The notes: generated by a model from the letters alone, not told the origin. DNA of 15,083 bases from Oceanospirillales bacterium (GCA_003232965.1 QIKG01000117.1:1-15083), one strand, 5' to 3'; shown: positions 7,801-15,082, numbered from the stretch's first letter. Made by a program: numbers and translations.

Positions 7801-9114
7801 GACTTTCGCGATGATGCCGCTGTTAAACCCTAGAGCAGGGTATGATAAATACTGATTGTACCGGTAGGACGGTTTTACACGATCAAGTTGAATAGGACGG
7901 TGATGAGATTTATCCATGCTAACAGAAACTTCAGTCAGAAAGATCGATTCCTCCACTTCTAGATTTATTGATTTCTCTTCATTTGTCTTGTTTTCTATGG
8001 CTATATGAACCGAACCGATCGTGGGGTCATCCGGGTTTACATGCAGGTCTATCTCCCACTGGATATCAAGATTGGGGGTCGCAAAATCCGCCAAATTTCC
8101 TTTACTATGAAAATCCTCCCTCAAGACATCAAGTGTTGATGCCCAGTTCTTAATTTCTAACGGAGTAAATAACCTATTAGATGGATAGGCCCACAATTTC
8201 CCTCCAAACTGAAGTTCATCGCTTGACAGCCATTGCTCAAGAGAGCCTGTGATAACCTGCCTAATTAACTCGTTCCCTGCCTCTACTTGCTTTTGACGAT
8301 CCAAGTCGGATGCATCAATGTCCAGAATCAGTGGGGGGATGTCATTGATATCAATACGGTACCATCGCTGTGTGGGCATTATGGGTTTAACTAGCGCGTC
8401 CGGGATTACTGAAAGCATATCCGGGTAAGCATAGAACTCGACCTCCTTGTCCTTTACTTCATTGTCAGAAGAAAGACTCGCTTCTCCTTCGGGGACTCTC
8501 AATCCTTCACGAGCTTCGCTTTCTGAATATGAACCCGAAGCAGAAGGCTCTGACTGCTCAGGAAATTTCAGGCCTTGCTCTGACAGAAAATCGTCTGTTA
8601 TTTTTTTCTTTAGCACTTTTCTTCGATTGTAGAATTCGTTGACATCTTCCTTCTTGAGTGTCTTATTATCTTTGTTGAAATTCGCTAAAGCCTCGTCAAT
8701 CAACTGTTTGCGTCTGCGCTTTGCTTCATTATTGAGTTCGAGTTTAATCCGATACTTCGTTAGATTGTCACACGTGGGTAAAAGGCGTACATATATTGAG
8801 AAGGAAGGAGACAACTTCAGCTGTGCTTGCTGACCTAACGCCACCTGAAGATCAACACCCTGAGTAATAATATGAATCGGGTTTCGTGCTGCATCAACCC
8901 CCATATTGCTATTAAGCGGTATTGACAAAGGCTCAAGAAATCCAGAAATGTATTTCACGGAAGGGGCATTGTTTACGACCTCTTTACCCTCATCAGAACC
9001 GCCAGATAGTGCGCCATAAAGATTGTTGAGTAGGGACTCACAAACCGCTTCCTTGAGTTCCGGGTTAGCCATCAAACCTGGGTCGACTCTTTTAAGCATC
9101 GGATACTTCTCCAT
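4894..9114 (-). CDS. drmA: DrmA-type SF2 helicase (DISARM)
   Basis: The 1406-residue protein has a long N-terminal region (1-600), two helicase lobes and a C-terminal region. Visible motifs are Walker A ATGGGKTES (620-628), motif Ia near RYPLRLLTIQQAQR (654-667), DEAH (880-883), SAT (935-937), motif V around ATSAISHGVD (1157-1166) and motif VI QSSSRIGRT (1187-1195). A zinc knuckle (C745, C748, C768, C773) is inserted in lobe 1. The tail has SLRDVDPAGNI (1369-1379), like the SMRNVDP-type end I remember for DrmA. Residues about 128-225 are charged and Ser/Glu-rich, perhaps an insertion. DrmA is the ATP-driven translocase of DISARM. It overlaps the upstream gene by 23 bp. The ATG at 9099 (residue 6) has GGAGAAG at a proper distance, better than the first ATG, so translation may begin there. 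Numbering is from the first ATG. Confidence 0.92.
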   Translation of the reverse strand: MEKYPMLKRVDPGLMANPELKEAVCESLLNNLYGALSGGSDEGKEVVNNAPSVKYISGFLEPLSIPLNSNMGVDAARNPIHIITQGVDLQVALGQQAQLKLSPSFSIYVRLLPTCDNLTKYRIKLELNNEAKRRRKQLIDEALANFNKDNKTLKKEDVNEFYNRRKVLKKKITDDFLSEQGLKFPEQSEPSASGSYSESEAREGLRVPEGEASLSSDNEVKDKEVEFYAYPDMLSVIPDALVKPIMPTQRWYRIDINDIPPLILDIDASDLDRQKQVEAGNELIRQVITGSLEQWLSSDELQFGGKLWAYPSNRLFTPLEIKNWASTLDVLREDFHSKGNLADFATPNLDIQWEIDLHVNPDDPTIGSVHIAIENKTNEEKSINLEVEESIFLTEVSVSMDKSHHRPIQLDRVKPSYRYNQYLSYPALGFNSGIIAKVEGNNLRLTTTWMPVYRQPRIRPIEMEGVDVRFTVLTSAVGIEQLKALPDQFDTWIKKNRISIKPDLGVSNNEDAIREQEQFTSDLSKWQLESKKIRQGVDLLLVSASAHNENPDSPEALPYRSWIYMNETMERVARKKFDRWHLFQVAFILSQISGIASRMPCYESEYDPSWDEEVALLYFATGGGKTESFFGLLIFNLFLDRLKGKVNGVTAMIRYPLRLLTIQQAQRLMRTLAQAELVRWKHKVAGKPFAIGFWVGSSNTPNQRSGIQESDMPTVKPGKLPDETKALEKPDYVSALENWNKLPQCPFCGETTGLRKYPHRNGLIGHSCFNAQCDWNMQYGGPSKEPLPFYIVDEDIYEQAPSVILGTIDKLALLGQSAGTIRKFVGMFGLAPHIDPATGSLIHRQAPRELNTMTVDRVKPFYNRGQDYFVDPFPSLIIQDEAHLLEESLGTFSGLFETTFEKMLTQLGSHVKMNNIVAKVPGTQLPRLPKIVAASATVSEPERQMEELYQRTVHQFPVPGPDLYTSFYAQPEKSNDASRLNMSDIEFSARTARFYASILTNGRPHTTSTVEILGQFHLLITRWLSGLNSGNPVSIKHMRDLIEEGVAKSTLSNLYVSLIQAASDEELVTLIDLHRIALTYVTNKKGGDQIMAAENETAGRIHEEAGIEFRGICSELISGAVSAGEIEQVIERAEARPEPGEDIQDIMNESLLRSVVATSAISHGVDVDEFNTMFFAGMPSSPSEYIQSSSRIGRTHVGCSILIPTPQRRRDRYILETHDQYHRFLERMIRPAAVNRWAENALKRSLPSLIQAYLIGVEESLRLMDAEDEVKGLELNLERLNDITRLIGEHGTIGFKDLLKTFIFDAIGLNHPLFSPDAKEQFEDIIADELNEKYINNIEDMAKDTDGLRSFFKEVDDKYPKQKMAPMTSLRDVDPAGNINYRKLRRNYPDQSHIRDLMNIIRKGRI

Positions 9115-11824
9115 TTATGGGCTGCTCAAGATACGTAATCATCTCAACAAGATAGGTGTTTTCGTGAGCGATATTCATAATCTCCTGATAAGACATTTCG
9201 TCTAGACTTAGACTTGAGGGAGGCAGGCTTCCTGCGAACAAATGACGTAGATGATTATTAACCTGCCTTCCTGTTTGAATATGTTCAACACGCAACGCTT
9301 TGATTCCCTGGTTCCAAATAATCTCTGAAAAAGAAGGATCCAAGTGCAGAGTTTTTGCAAACAATAGAAAGTGTTCTTTTTCCCTCGCAGAACCACTTGA
9401 GATATCTTCATCTTCTTTGGAAAAGTCCTCAATATGCTTAACCCAGCGGTTTACCATATTGTCATTTAGTTCATCGGCGAGACCAGGGTCAAGTTCACGC
9501 ATTCGCTGAAGAATCGCCTCCGCTCTCCCTACACGTTTTTTTTGTGGGTAACTACTTTGAATAGAGTCCTTTGCCATGTTGAAATAAGCATGAACAAAAC
9601 CTTTACTGGATTCTCGATCCTTAGGGTGCAAAATACTCATCGTAGACTCAATCTGATCTGAAAATGAATCATCCATTACCAACACAGAATCACCTTCTTC
9701 GATATTTTCAGGATATATTGCTTCGTAAGGACGGTTGGGCTGATCAATGCGGCGCATCAAGGTGCTATGTTCATATACTTCAACTAAACCATACCCTTGA
9801 AGATCGACCACAGCGAAAGAATTTGGTTGTTCTGGTCGATCCGAAAGCGGTGTTATGTGGTCACTATGCCCACGAGGTATGTCTAGCGGAATGCCCAATT
9901 TTTCAAATGAAGTAACAGGGCCTTTGATTTGATCGAGTATCTTGTCCAGATCTTTGTGTATTTTTGCGTATGCCTCTATTTCACGCAGCAATGTGAAATC
10001 TCTGTAAATCATGGCGGCGCTATATGCTCCGGCTAAAATGTGACAATGCTTAGGCATAACGTCTTCTGATTTAAATATGTGCTTGTAATTTTTTCTATCA
10101 AAGCCAGCAATGACAATGGCATCGTAATCAGAATAGGATTGCAGTTTATCGAAAGACATTATATCGATATGGCTGGAGGCCTCTTTGTCAATATCGTCGA
10201 AAATTTTCTGCTCAATAATTTTGGCCAGGCTATTATCATTAATTAATATAAGTACCTTCTGTTCCTCCGCAACAAGGTCAAGCAATATTTCTATGAGTTT
10301 TTTCTCTATGTCTGTCTGTTTTGACATCTGCACTATAATATCATCAACGATTGACTCGATCTTTTCAATAGTGTGTTGATAGATAAGCCCTTGTGATTCA
10401 TCTTTCCACCTTCGGAAATAACTAGCCCATAAATACTTTGAAGAAAGTCTTATTGTTTCAGTTTCTGACCACCCATCAGTGGTTCTATTAATCCACTGTT
10501 TAAGACGATTTTGCCCAACGGGCAAGTCAATTACTCTTCTTAGGAAACCTGCAAGCCTTCTAAGTGCTTTAGCCAACTCCGCATTCCCGTGTTCTTGCTC
10601 AGCCCTCGCAAGATTATTGATTTTTGAAATTCCATGAAGACCCGTTGCATTTGAGACATGGACAACTAGATCTTCAGGTAAAACAATAATATTATTATCT
10701 TGGCTAAAGCAGGACTCGTTAGAACGTAACCAATAGTGCTCAGAGAGTGGCTTAAGGTTTCTTCTATGATTTTTTGGTGTTTTTTTGTATGCATTTAGCA
10801 GATTATGCTTAAGCGACTTCATATACCCCAAATCATCGAACAATAAAAACAATGATGGCTTTTCTGGTTGTTTTGCAAAGACTTCAGCCAGTTTTGATAT
10901 TTGGCCCAACAACCTGGGCTGTCTACTGGTAATGTTGTCACGCATATCAATCATGACAATATCGGCTGGCTCTCTACACAATACCCTTCTGGCTGTCTTT
11001 GGTGTCACAGTTGCTGGAATACGGAACATGCCTTGACTGGCCTGGTATGGATCAATAAAAGATTCAGCGTATTTCTTAATATTTGACCTTCGACTTGCTT
11101 TCCTTCTACCGGTGGGCACACTCCCTAGTAATAAGTAAATATCCTCGAGATAATCAGAACCAAGCTTAGCCCATCTTTCACCATCTTTATCCCACTCGAA
11201 TGTAGGTGTTAGTTCACGTAGTGTTGGGTGCTTTTGCATGCATTCTACTTCTTCAATATCCTTGAGGCATAATAAAGCATGTTGTCTCTGATTAAGGCAA
11301 AGATCACCTTTAGCTAGCAATGCATTTGGTTCTGATAACAAATCAGAAATAGGAAAGCGCGTCTTTTTGTATCGCCCCGCTACAGCCCTAGATGACGGGT
11401 ATAACATTATCCTGAGGTTTATTTCCGTCGTGTGTTCCTCAGATAAAGCGCGAGTCGCAAGTGCGGGGATCAATCCAGGCCATTCAAAACCTACAGGCCA
11501 AGACAAAAGACAGTGGATACCTTTATGCTCTACAGCGCCAAGAATTAATGTTGCGGCCTCTTTGTAAGAGCGTACTGGGGTTACTTCTTTAAAATTATCT
11601 TGCTCTTGTATTATTAGTTCTGAGTGTCTTTCTATGAGCGACAATTTCTCATATGTATGGGTTTTATCATCTAAGGCCTTTCTTTTCTTATTGACCGAAG
11701 TTTTGATGTCCTTTTTATTAGCTTTTTTACCCACCTGGTTCTTCTCTAAAAGTTCAAGATTTTTGTTTTGTGCTGCTAAGCGATCTTTATTGAGCCTATC
11801 GAGACTGCTTTTGCTTTTTCTCAT
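9092..11824 (-). CDS. large DISARM-associated protein, degenerate helicase-like, possibly DrmE-related
   Basis: The 910-residue product lies between the methyltransferase and drmA. Residues 1-60 are Lys-rich and coiled. Residues about 85-335 alternate hydrophobic strands and helices as in a RecA-type lobe. Where Walker A would be, SWPVGFEWPG (108-117) lacks the GKT. ADIVMIDMRD (287-296) and SLFLLFDD (324-331) resemble core strands, the latter ending in acidic residues. Residues 520-640 look like a second lobe (KVLILINDN, YDAIVIAGFDRKN). Residues 667-735 are a beta-rich module (FAVVDLQGYGLVEVYE). It is not an SNF2 protein, so it is not DrmD. Its size, position and fold impression are compatible with DrmE of class 2 DISARM, but I cannot confirm homology. 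The ATG overlaps the methyltransferase stop as ATGA, and GAGGTGAG precedes it at five bases. Confidence 0.6.
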   Translation of the reverse strand: MRKSKSSLDRLNKDRLAAQNKNLELLEKNQVGKKANKKDIKTSVNKKRKALDDKTHTYEKLSLIERHSELIIQEQDNFKEVTPVRSYKEAATLILGAVEHKGIHCLLSWPVGFEWPGLIPALATRALSEEHTTEINLRIMLYPSSRAVAGRYKKTRFPISDLLSEPNALLAKGDLCLNQRQHALLCLKDIEEVECMQKHPTLRELTPTFEWDKDGERWAKLGSDYLEDIYLLLGSVPTGRRKASRRSNIKKYAESFIDPYQASQGMFRIPATVTPKTARRVLCREPADIVMIDMRDNITSRQPRLLGQISKLAEVFAKQPEKPSLFLLFDDLGYMKSLKHNLLNAYKKTPKNHRRNLKPLSEHYWLRSNESCFSQDNNIIVLPEDLVVHVSNATGLHGISKINNLARAEQEHGNAELAKALRRLAGFLRRVIDLPVGQNRLKQWINRTTDGWSETETIRLSSKYLWASYFRRWKDESQGLIYQHTIEKIESIVDDIIVQMSKQTDIEKKLIEILLDLVAEEQKVLILINDNSLAKIIEQKIFDDIDKEASSHIDIMSFDKLQSYSDYDAIVIAGFDRKNYKHIFKSEDVMPKHCHILAGAYSAAMIYRDFTLLREIEAYAKIHKDLDKILDQIKGPVTSFEKLGIPLDIPRGHSDHITPLSDRPEQPNSFAVVDLQGYGLVEVYEHSTLMRRIDQPNRPYEAIYPENIEEGDSVLVMDDSFSDQIESTMSILHPKDRESSKGFVHAYFNMAKDSIQSSYPQKKRVGRAEAILQRMRELDPGLADELNDNMVNRWVKHIEDFSKEDEDISSGSAREKEHFLLFAKTLHLDPSFSEIIWNQGIKALRVEHIQTGRQVNNHLRHLFAGSLPPSSLSLDEMSYQEIMNIAHENTYLVEMITYLEQPINGEVSDA

Positions 11825-13500
11825 GTGCTCACCTCATACGCTTTCCAAGCAGCTTCTTCAATATCTTCGGAACAAGATGCCACCTTAACTCGTTTAGCAA
11901 ACAATTTGAGCCCTTTTGACGAAGGCAAAGGTAATCTTTTTAGCTCAGACACAGAAACCGTTACTGTTCCACTATTGCAACGAAATAACTGGTCAAACAA
12001 TTCAGTATTTATTAATTTATTTAGTGTTGGTAGATCTACAGGAGTTTTATCATTAGCTGTTAAGATATTAATATGGTTTTCAGCAAAAAAACCACCATGG
12101 TGTTTAATGAAAGCAGAATCCACAATTGCAGTATGAATTCTCCTTGTTTGTTCTTTACTGCTTGTTCTTTTAATGAGAATTGCTTGGTCGCGGATAAAGC
12201 CTGTCTGAGTTGAACATGTGTACCATTTATACCTCCCGCGCTCATAAGGTCTTTCTGGCTTAAACTTGCTGTCTTGAATTGACTCAGACCAAATTAAGGG
12301 ATACGAGCCAGATTTCTTGCTATTACCCATTTTCTTTTCGCTTCTATGGGGTACCACGTGGCCAGTTTTGATAGAAAATCCCAGTTCTTCAAAGCGAGGA
12401 CGTACCTTAGTAAACAATTTCCCAGCTTTAACACTGGTCTTAGATCGCGGTAATACCCAGTAGTCTCCTTGGAAGAATGGAGAAGTGCAGATTTTTTCAC
12501 CAATAATCGTACCTTTATTTTCTAAGCAGTACACTTGTGGATTCTTGCTAGTATTCATCTTATGAAAAAGTGCAATAACAAGTTCTTGCTGAACACCTGG
12601 AAATACACCTAGGCGATTGTTAAAAAAGCTGAACGAAACAGCGGTACTCCTAGACTCAATCCAATAGCGCAGTCTCTTAAAATAGGTGCCTCCTATAAAA
12701 CCTGCAGGAGTAATGAAGTGCACATATCCTTTATCACGAACAAGCAAGAAGGCAAGTCTGTAAAATAATTGATACAGGTTAGGCTTACCAGAAATAACAT
12801 CATCGTATTTATCTGAAGCCTCCTCACTTAATGACGTTATCCCGTATGGAGGATTCCCTATTACATAATCGAATTGGCCATAATATGACTCAGGAGCAGA
12901 CAAGGCATTCATAGTATGAACCACACGCGGTGGCATTTTTGCCTTCGGTGCCTTATAAGCTAAAGTACAGTCAAGCACAAACTGTGAAAGCCAGGCGGCG
13001 AATGGATCGAGTTCAAAGCCGATTAACCTACTAGTCACATCATCTACAAGGTCTTGATCAGACTTATAGTTCTTTTTTATTAGACGCCTGCACAAAGGAG
13101 CAAGATATGCTGCGCCTCCAGCCGCAGGATCAATAACTTTAGCTTTTTTAAAATCAATTCCAACTCTTGTAGCATCTGATAACATTTTTTCTACTACATA
13201 CATCGGTGTATAAAAAATACCATTCTTCGCCCGATATTTCTCGGGTAATAAATCCATATATCTGATACTTATTTCATAGCATGCATCTTCAGGCATGAGC
13301 ACTTGTAACCGGCAAGAGATATCAGCAACAATACTTTTGTCTTCTGCAGAGAGATTGGGTAAAAGCTCTTTATAGTTTCGAAATCGCCAAGATATACTTG
13401 TGTTTTTTCTGACCGTTTCCCAATATTCTTGACAAATCTGCAGACAAAATGCACGAGCATATTCGATGGAACCATATTCACCTTCAGGTGTTTCACTCAT
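11821..13500 (-). CDS. N6-adenine DNA methyltransferase (Eco57I/TaqI-like), DISARM modification subunit, drmMI-type
   Basis: The 559-residue protein follows the gamma-class order. FYTP (96-99) before the SAM pocket comes first, then motif I DPAAGGAAYL (124-133), the acidic ribose contact in GFELDPFAAW (161-170) and catalytic motif IV NPPYG (216-220). The C-terminal half (about 370-530) looks like a TaqI-type target-recognition domain, ending with SELKRLPLP, a common closing motif. The expected reaction is transfer of a methyl group from S-adenosylmethionine to the exocyclic amine of adenine in a specific site, marking self DNA. In class 1 DISARM the equivalent is DrmMI. No nuclease domain is visible. 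It is the first gene of the operon. Ribosome-site support for the ATG at 13500 is weak (AGGA at 11 bases). Alternatives are a stand-alone methyltransferase or a BREX PglX relative, but PglX is about twice as long. Confidence 0.88.
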   Translation of the reverse strand: MSETPEGEYGSIEYARAFCLQICQEYWETVRKNTSISWRFRNYKELLPNLSAEDKSIVADISCRLQVLMPEDACYEISIRYMDLLPEKYRAKNGIFYTPMYVVEKMLSDATRVGIDFKKAKVIDPAAGGAAYLAPLCRRLIKKNYKSDQDLVDDVTSRLIGFELDPFAAWLSQFVLDCTLAYKAPKAKMPPRVVHTMNALSAPESYYGQFDYVIGNPPYGITSLSEEASDKYDDVISGKPNLYQLFYRLAFLLVRDKGYVHFITPAGFIGGTYFKRLRYWIESRSTAVSFSFFNNRLGVFPGVQQELVIALFHKMNTSKNPQVYCLENKGTIIGEKICTSPFFQGDYWVLPRSKTSVKAGKLFTKVRPRFEELGFSIKTGHVVPHRSEKKMGNSKKSGSYPLIWSESIQDSKFKPERPYERGRYKWYTCSTQTGFIRDQAILIKRTSSKEQTRRIHTAIVDSAFIKHHGGFFAENHINILTANDKTPVDLPTLNKLINTELFDQLFRCNSGTVTVSVSELKRLPLPSSKGLKLFAKRVKVASCSEDIEEAAWKAYEVST

Positions 13501-13527
13501 TTACCAAGAATTCCTAGGTTAAATTCC

Positions 13528-13539
13528 TATTTCGAAATA
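13528..13539. promoter_or_regulatory. 12-bp perfect palindrome upstream of the DISARM operon
   Basis: TATTTCGAAATA reads the same on both strands and is centred about 33 bp before the start of the methyltransferase gene. It is flanked by two AGGAATT blocks on the minus strand. The position suits an operator, but I see no regulator gene of the operon and no convincing -35/-10 pair, so the promoter itself is not placed. Confidence 0.25.
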
Positions 13540-13618
13540 ATATGGGGTGACATAACAGGAAACTGACTACATTTATATTGACTTTCCAGCAAGCATAGTT
13601 TTATTCCCAACTACTTTA

Positions 13619-13899
13619 TTAAATATATTTCTGAAACATAGCATTCAGTGATATTTTATCGGTAACGTCTCGATAGCAGGCAAATTTCTTTTGGCTCTGA
13701 TAGCCCTCTGTGCCCATACCGGTATATTGGAATACTCCACCCTCATCCCAGCGATCTTCATATATAGATTAGACACTATGACCAAAGTGTTGGTGGCCTT
13801 GGAGCGACGCATACCACTGTGTGTGCTACATTTGAAAATCTCACAGAGTTTACTGTTGTTAATTATCTGTCCCTAAGACAGACCTGGGTCAAAGTTCAT
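13619..13899 (-). pseudogene. decayed N-terminal fragment of an HNH-endonuclease-family gene (SRA-like domain)
   Basis: ATG (13897-13899) with AAGGTGAG upstream reads MNFDPGLS and then meets TAG (13873-13875). The same frame continues GQIINNSKLCEIFKC, then SGMRRSKATNTLVIVSNL. Near 13766 the sense shifts frame, continuing YEDRWDEGGVFQYTGMGTEG before similarity fades and a stop appears at 13619-13621. This order, IFKC...GMRRS..TNTLV.VS...YEDRW...F.YTGMG..G, is the N-terminal signature I remember from HNH endonucleases with an SRA-like or sulfur-/modified-base-reading domain. Three faults (nonsense codon, frame break with missing residues around the expected HTK, lost C-terminal nuclease half) mark it as a relic. 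The rest of 13501-13976 is the operon upstream region and about 77 bp before the relic without a gene. Confidence 0.6.
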
Positions 13900-13909
13900 G
13901 TGCTCACCT
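13896..13909. repeat. 14-bp repeat shared with the start of the 910-residue gene (11821-11834)
   Basis: TCATGTGCTCACCT is found here and at 11821-11834. On the minus strand both copies span a ribosome site, an ATG start and an overlapping TGA. At 11821 they encode the methyltransferase end V-S-T-stop. Here the same register reads K-V-S-T-stop after a short open stretch. A shared origin of the two gene junctions is possible, but a match of this length is also near chance expectation. Confidence 0.5.
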
Positions 13910-13976
13910 TACCAGTTTCGCTACAACTGAATTAATCTGAGAGAGGATAATATTTTCTAGTCCCGAAAGCACACTA

Positions 13977-14708
13977 TTATTGAAACGGGTATCCATAGTC
14001 AACCCCGTAAGGGGTGCGTGGTAGCTGAAGAATGCTACTAGGCAATGTACGTTTTGCAGCGACATAGGTACTTACAACAGGAGGTACTGAAAAGCTAACA
14101 TCCCGGTCGTGACCAGAGGGGGAACTTGATTGGTCCAATGCGCTACGTGCTAGTTTCTTAATGGTTTCAAAGCGCTTACCTACAATACCACCATCTTTAC
14201 GTGCATCGAGTAGTATTGCAGTAGCCGTCAGGTCAATGACCTCCCAGTAGCGTACTGAGATTTGAAATGCCTTGGCTACCAACTCACGGCGAATGTCGCG
14301 AAGGGTGGCATCATCGCTTGTGTCTCCAAATTTACACACTGTCTCCATTCCGTAGTGTACGTCACTCCTGCACACATTATTTATATTGGGATCACCTGAA
14401 ATGAATGCTGCAGCTATTCCTGCAAAATCAACAACGGCACTTTCCCAGCCATCAGCACCGCACTGCACCTTCCCTGTTATTCCTCGGCATCCATACATAG
14501 ACGTTGATTTACGAGGAACGCGAACTATTGCGTGGCACCCGACCCACCCTGTACGGAGATGCATTGCAGTAATCATGTGAGTAGCCTCATGGAGTGCTGT
14601 GAAGATTCGATCTTGGTGTTCATCAGAGCTTAGGCCCGGATGGCGTTCCTGAAGCAGCTCTGTGGTGCCTGATAGCTTAATTTGTGTAGGGTCGTACTTT
14701 AGCTTCAT
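13977..14708 (-). CDS. HExxH metallopeptidase-like protein, M41-like
   Basis: The 243-residue product carries HEATH at 40-44 in the helix FTALHEATHMITAMH, the zinc-binding HExxH motif. A second helix, SAVVDFAGIAAAFISGD (90-106), is placed like the AGxAAE segment of FtsH-type M41 peptidases. D116 in CRSDVHYG could be the third ligand. It lacks the AAA ATPase domain of FtsH and has no membrane segment, so it would be a small cytosolic peptidase or peptidase-like protein. Such stand-alone proteins are often seen on phages and islands; the substrate is unknown. I chose the ATG at 14708 rather than the in-frame GTG at 14735 because it overlaps the stop of the previous gene as ATGA and has GGGAGAAG upstream. 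It is transcribed with the gene before it. Confidence 0.7.
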   Translation of the reverse strand: MKLKYDPTQIKLSGTTELLQERHPGLSSDEHQDRIFTALHEATHMITAMHLRTGWVGCHAIVRVPRKSTSMYGCRGITGKVQCGADGWESAVVDFAGIAAAFISGDPNINNVCRSDVHYGMETVCKFGDTSDDATLRDIRRELVAKAFQISVRYWEVIDLTATAILLDARKDGGIVGKRFETIKKLARSALDQSSSPSGHDRDVSFSVPPVVSTYVAAKRTLPSSILQLPRTPYGVDYGYPFQ

Positions 14709-14941
14709 GAGTCTTCTCCCTCTGGTGGGTACCAATAGCGCTGATTTCGCCCTTCGTTCGTCCAGTTACGGTGCCGTGTCCAGCCTAGTTCAACGAGTGC
14801 TTGCGCTACTGAACGGGTAGCAGGTCGCTCCCGATAACGTCCTTTAAGCAGGGGTAGCAACTCGTGGATACTCCATGGTCTATGCAGCTGTAGTGGTGGC
14901 ATGTGGGCGGTAAGCGAGGCGAGTTGCTCCGTGAGCGTCAA
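14705..14941 (-). CDS. small winged-helix-like protein
   Basis: The product is about 78 residues if the TTG at 14941 is the start. Its C-terminal half, RSVAQALVELGWTRHRNWTN followed by EGRNQRYWYPP, has the helix-turn-wing pattern (ALxxLGW...R.YW.P) found in DNA-binding tails of phage and plasmid replication proteins and in small stand-alone island proteins. The start is uncertain: the frame is open back to 14993, the peptide before the TTG (SERGAGHL) looks coding, and a CTG at 14984-14986 is another candidate. Its stop overlaps the start of the metallopeptidase-like gene as ATGA, so the two are probably co-translated. A DNA-binding role is inferred from the pattern only. Confidence 0.55.
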   Translation of the reverse strand: MTLTEQLASLTAHMPPLQLHRPWSIHELLPLLKGRYRERPATRSVAQALVELGWTRHRNWTNEGRNQRYWYPPEGEDS

Positions 14942-14995
14942 GTGTCCTGCACCGCGCTCTGATGGCTGTTGTGCTGCTTTTTGCAGTATATCTCA

Positions 14996-15082
14996 CTAGT
15001 GTCCCGTTAACTGCACAAATAGGAGGCCTGATTCATCCATAATTGGTACAATATGTTTATCTACAACGTATTGAATAATATA
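14996..15082 (-). CDS. C-terminal end of a frame entering from the right edge
   Basis: From the right edge of the window a minus-strand frame runs open for 28 codons to TAG (14996-14998). It ends PIMDESGLLFVQLTGH. It precedes the winged-helix gene by about 50 bp in the same direction, so it may be the upstream gene of that operon. The piece is too short to assign; a chance open frame cannot be excluded. Confidence 0.3.
   Translation of the reverse strand, partial: YIIQYVVDKHIVPIMDESGLLFVQLTGH

Noticed and set aside
9208..9432. 74-codon minus-strand frame inside the 910-residue gene
   Set aside because: It lies wholly within a convincing longer gene in another register.
11821..13500. BREX PglX or type I HsdM as identity of the methyltransferase
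   Set aside because: It is about half the length of PglX, no PglZ, BrxC, HsdS or HsdR neighbour is present, and the adjoining drmA-drmB-drmC genes point to DISARM.
13691..13876. 61-codon plus-strand frame
   Set aside because: It is antisense to the HNH relic, starts with TTG and has no ribosome site; the minus-strand reading explains the sequence better.
14996..15030. Possible insertion-sequence end near TTAACGGGACACTAG (minus strand)
   Set aside because: It looked vaguely like a transposon terminus, but no matching inverted repeat or transposase is present in the window.
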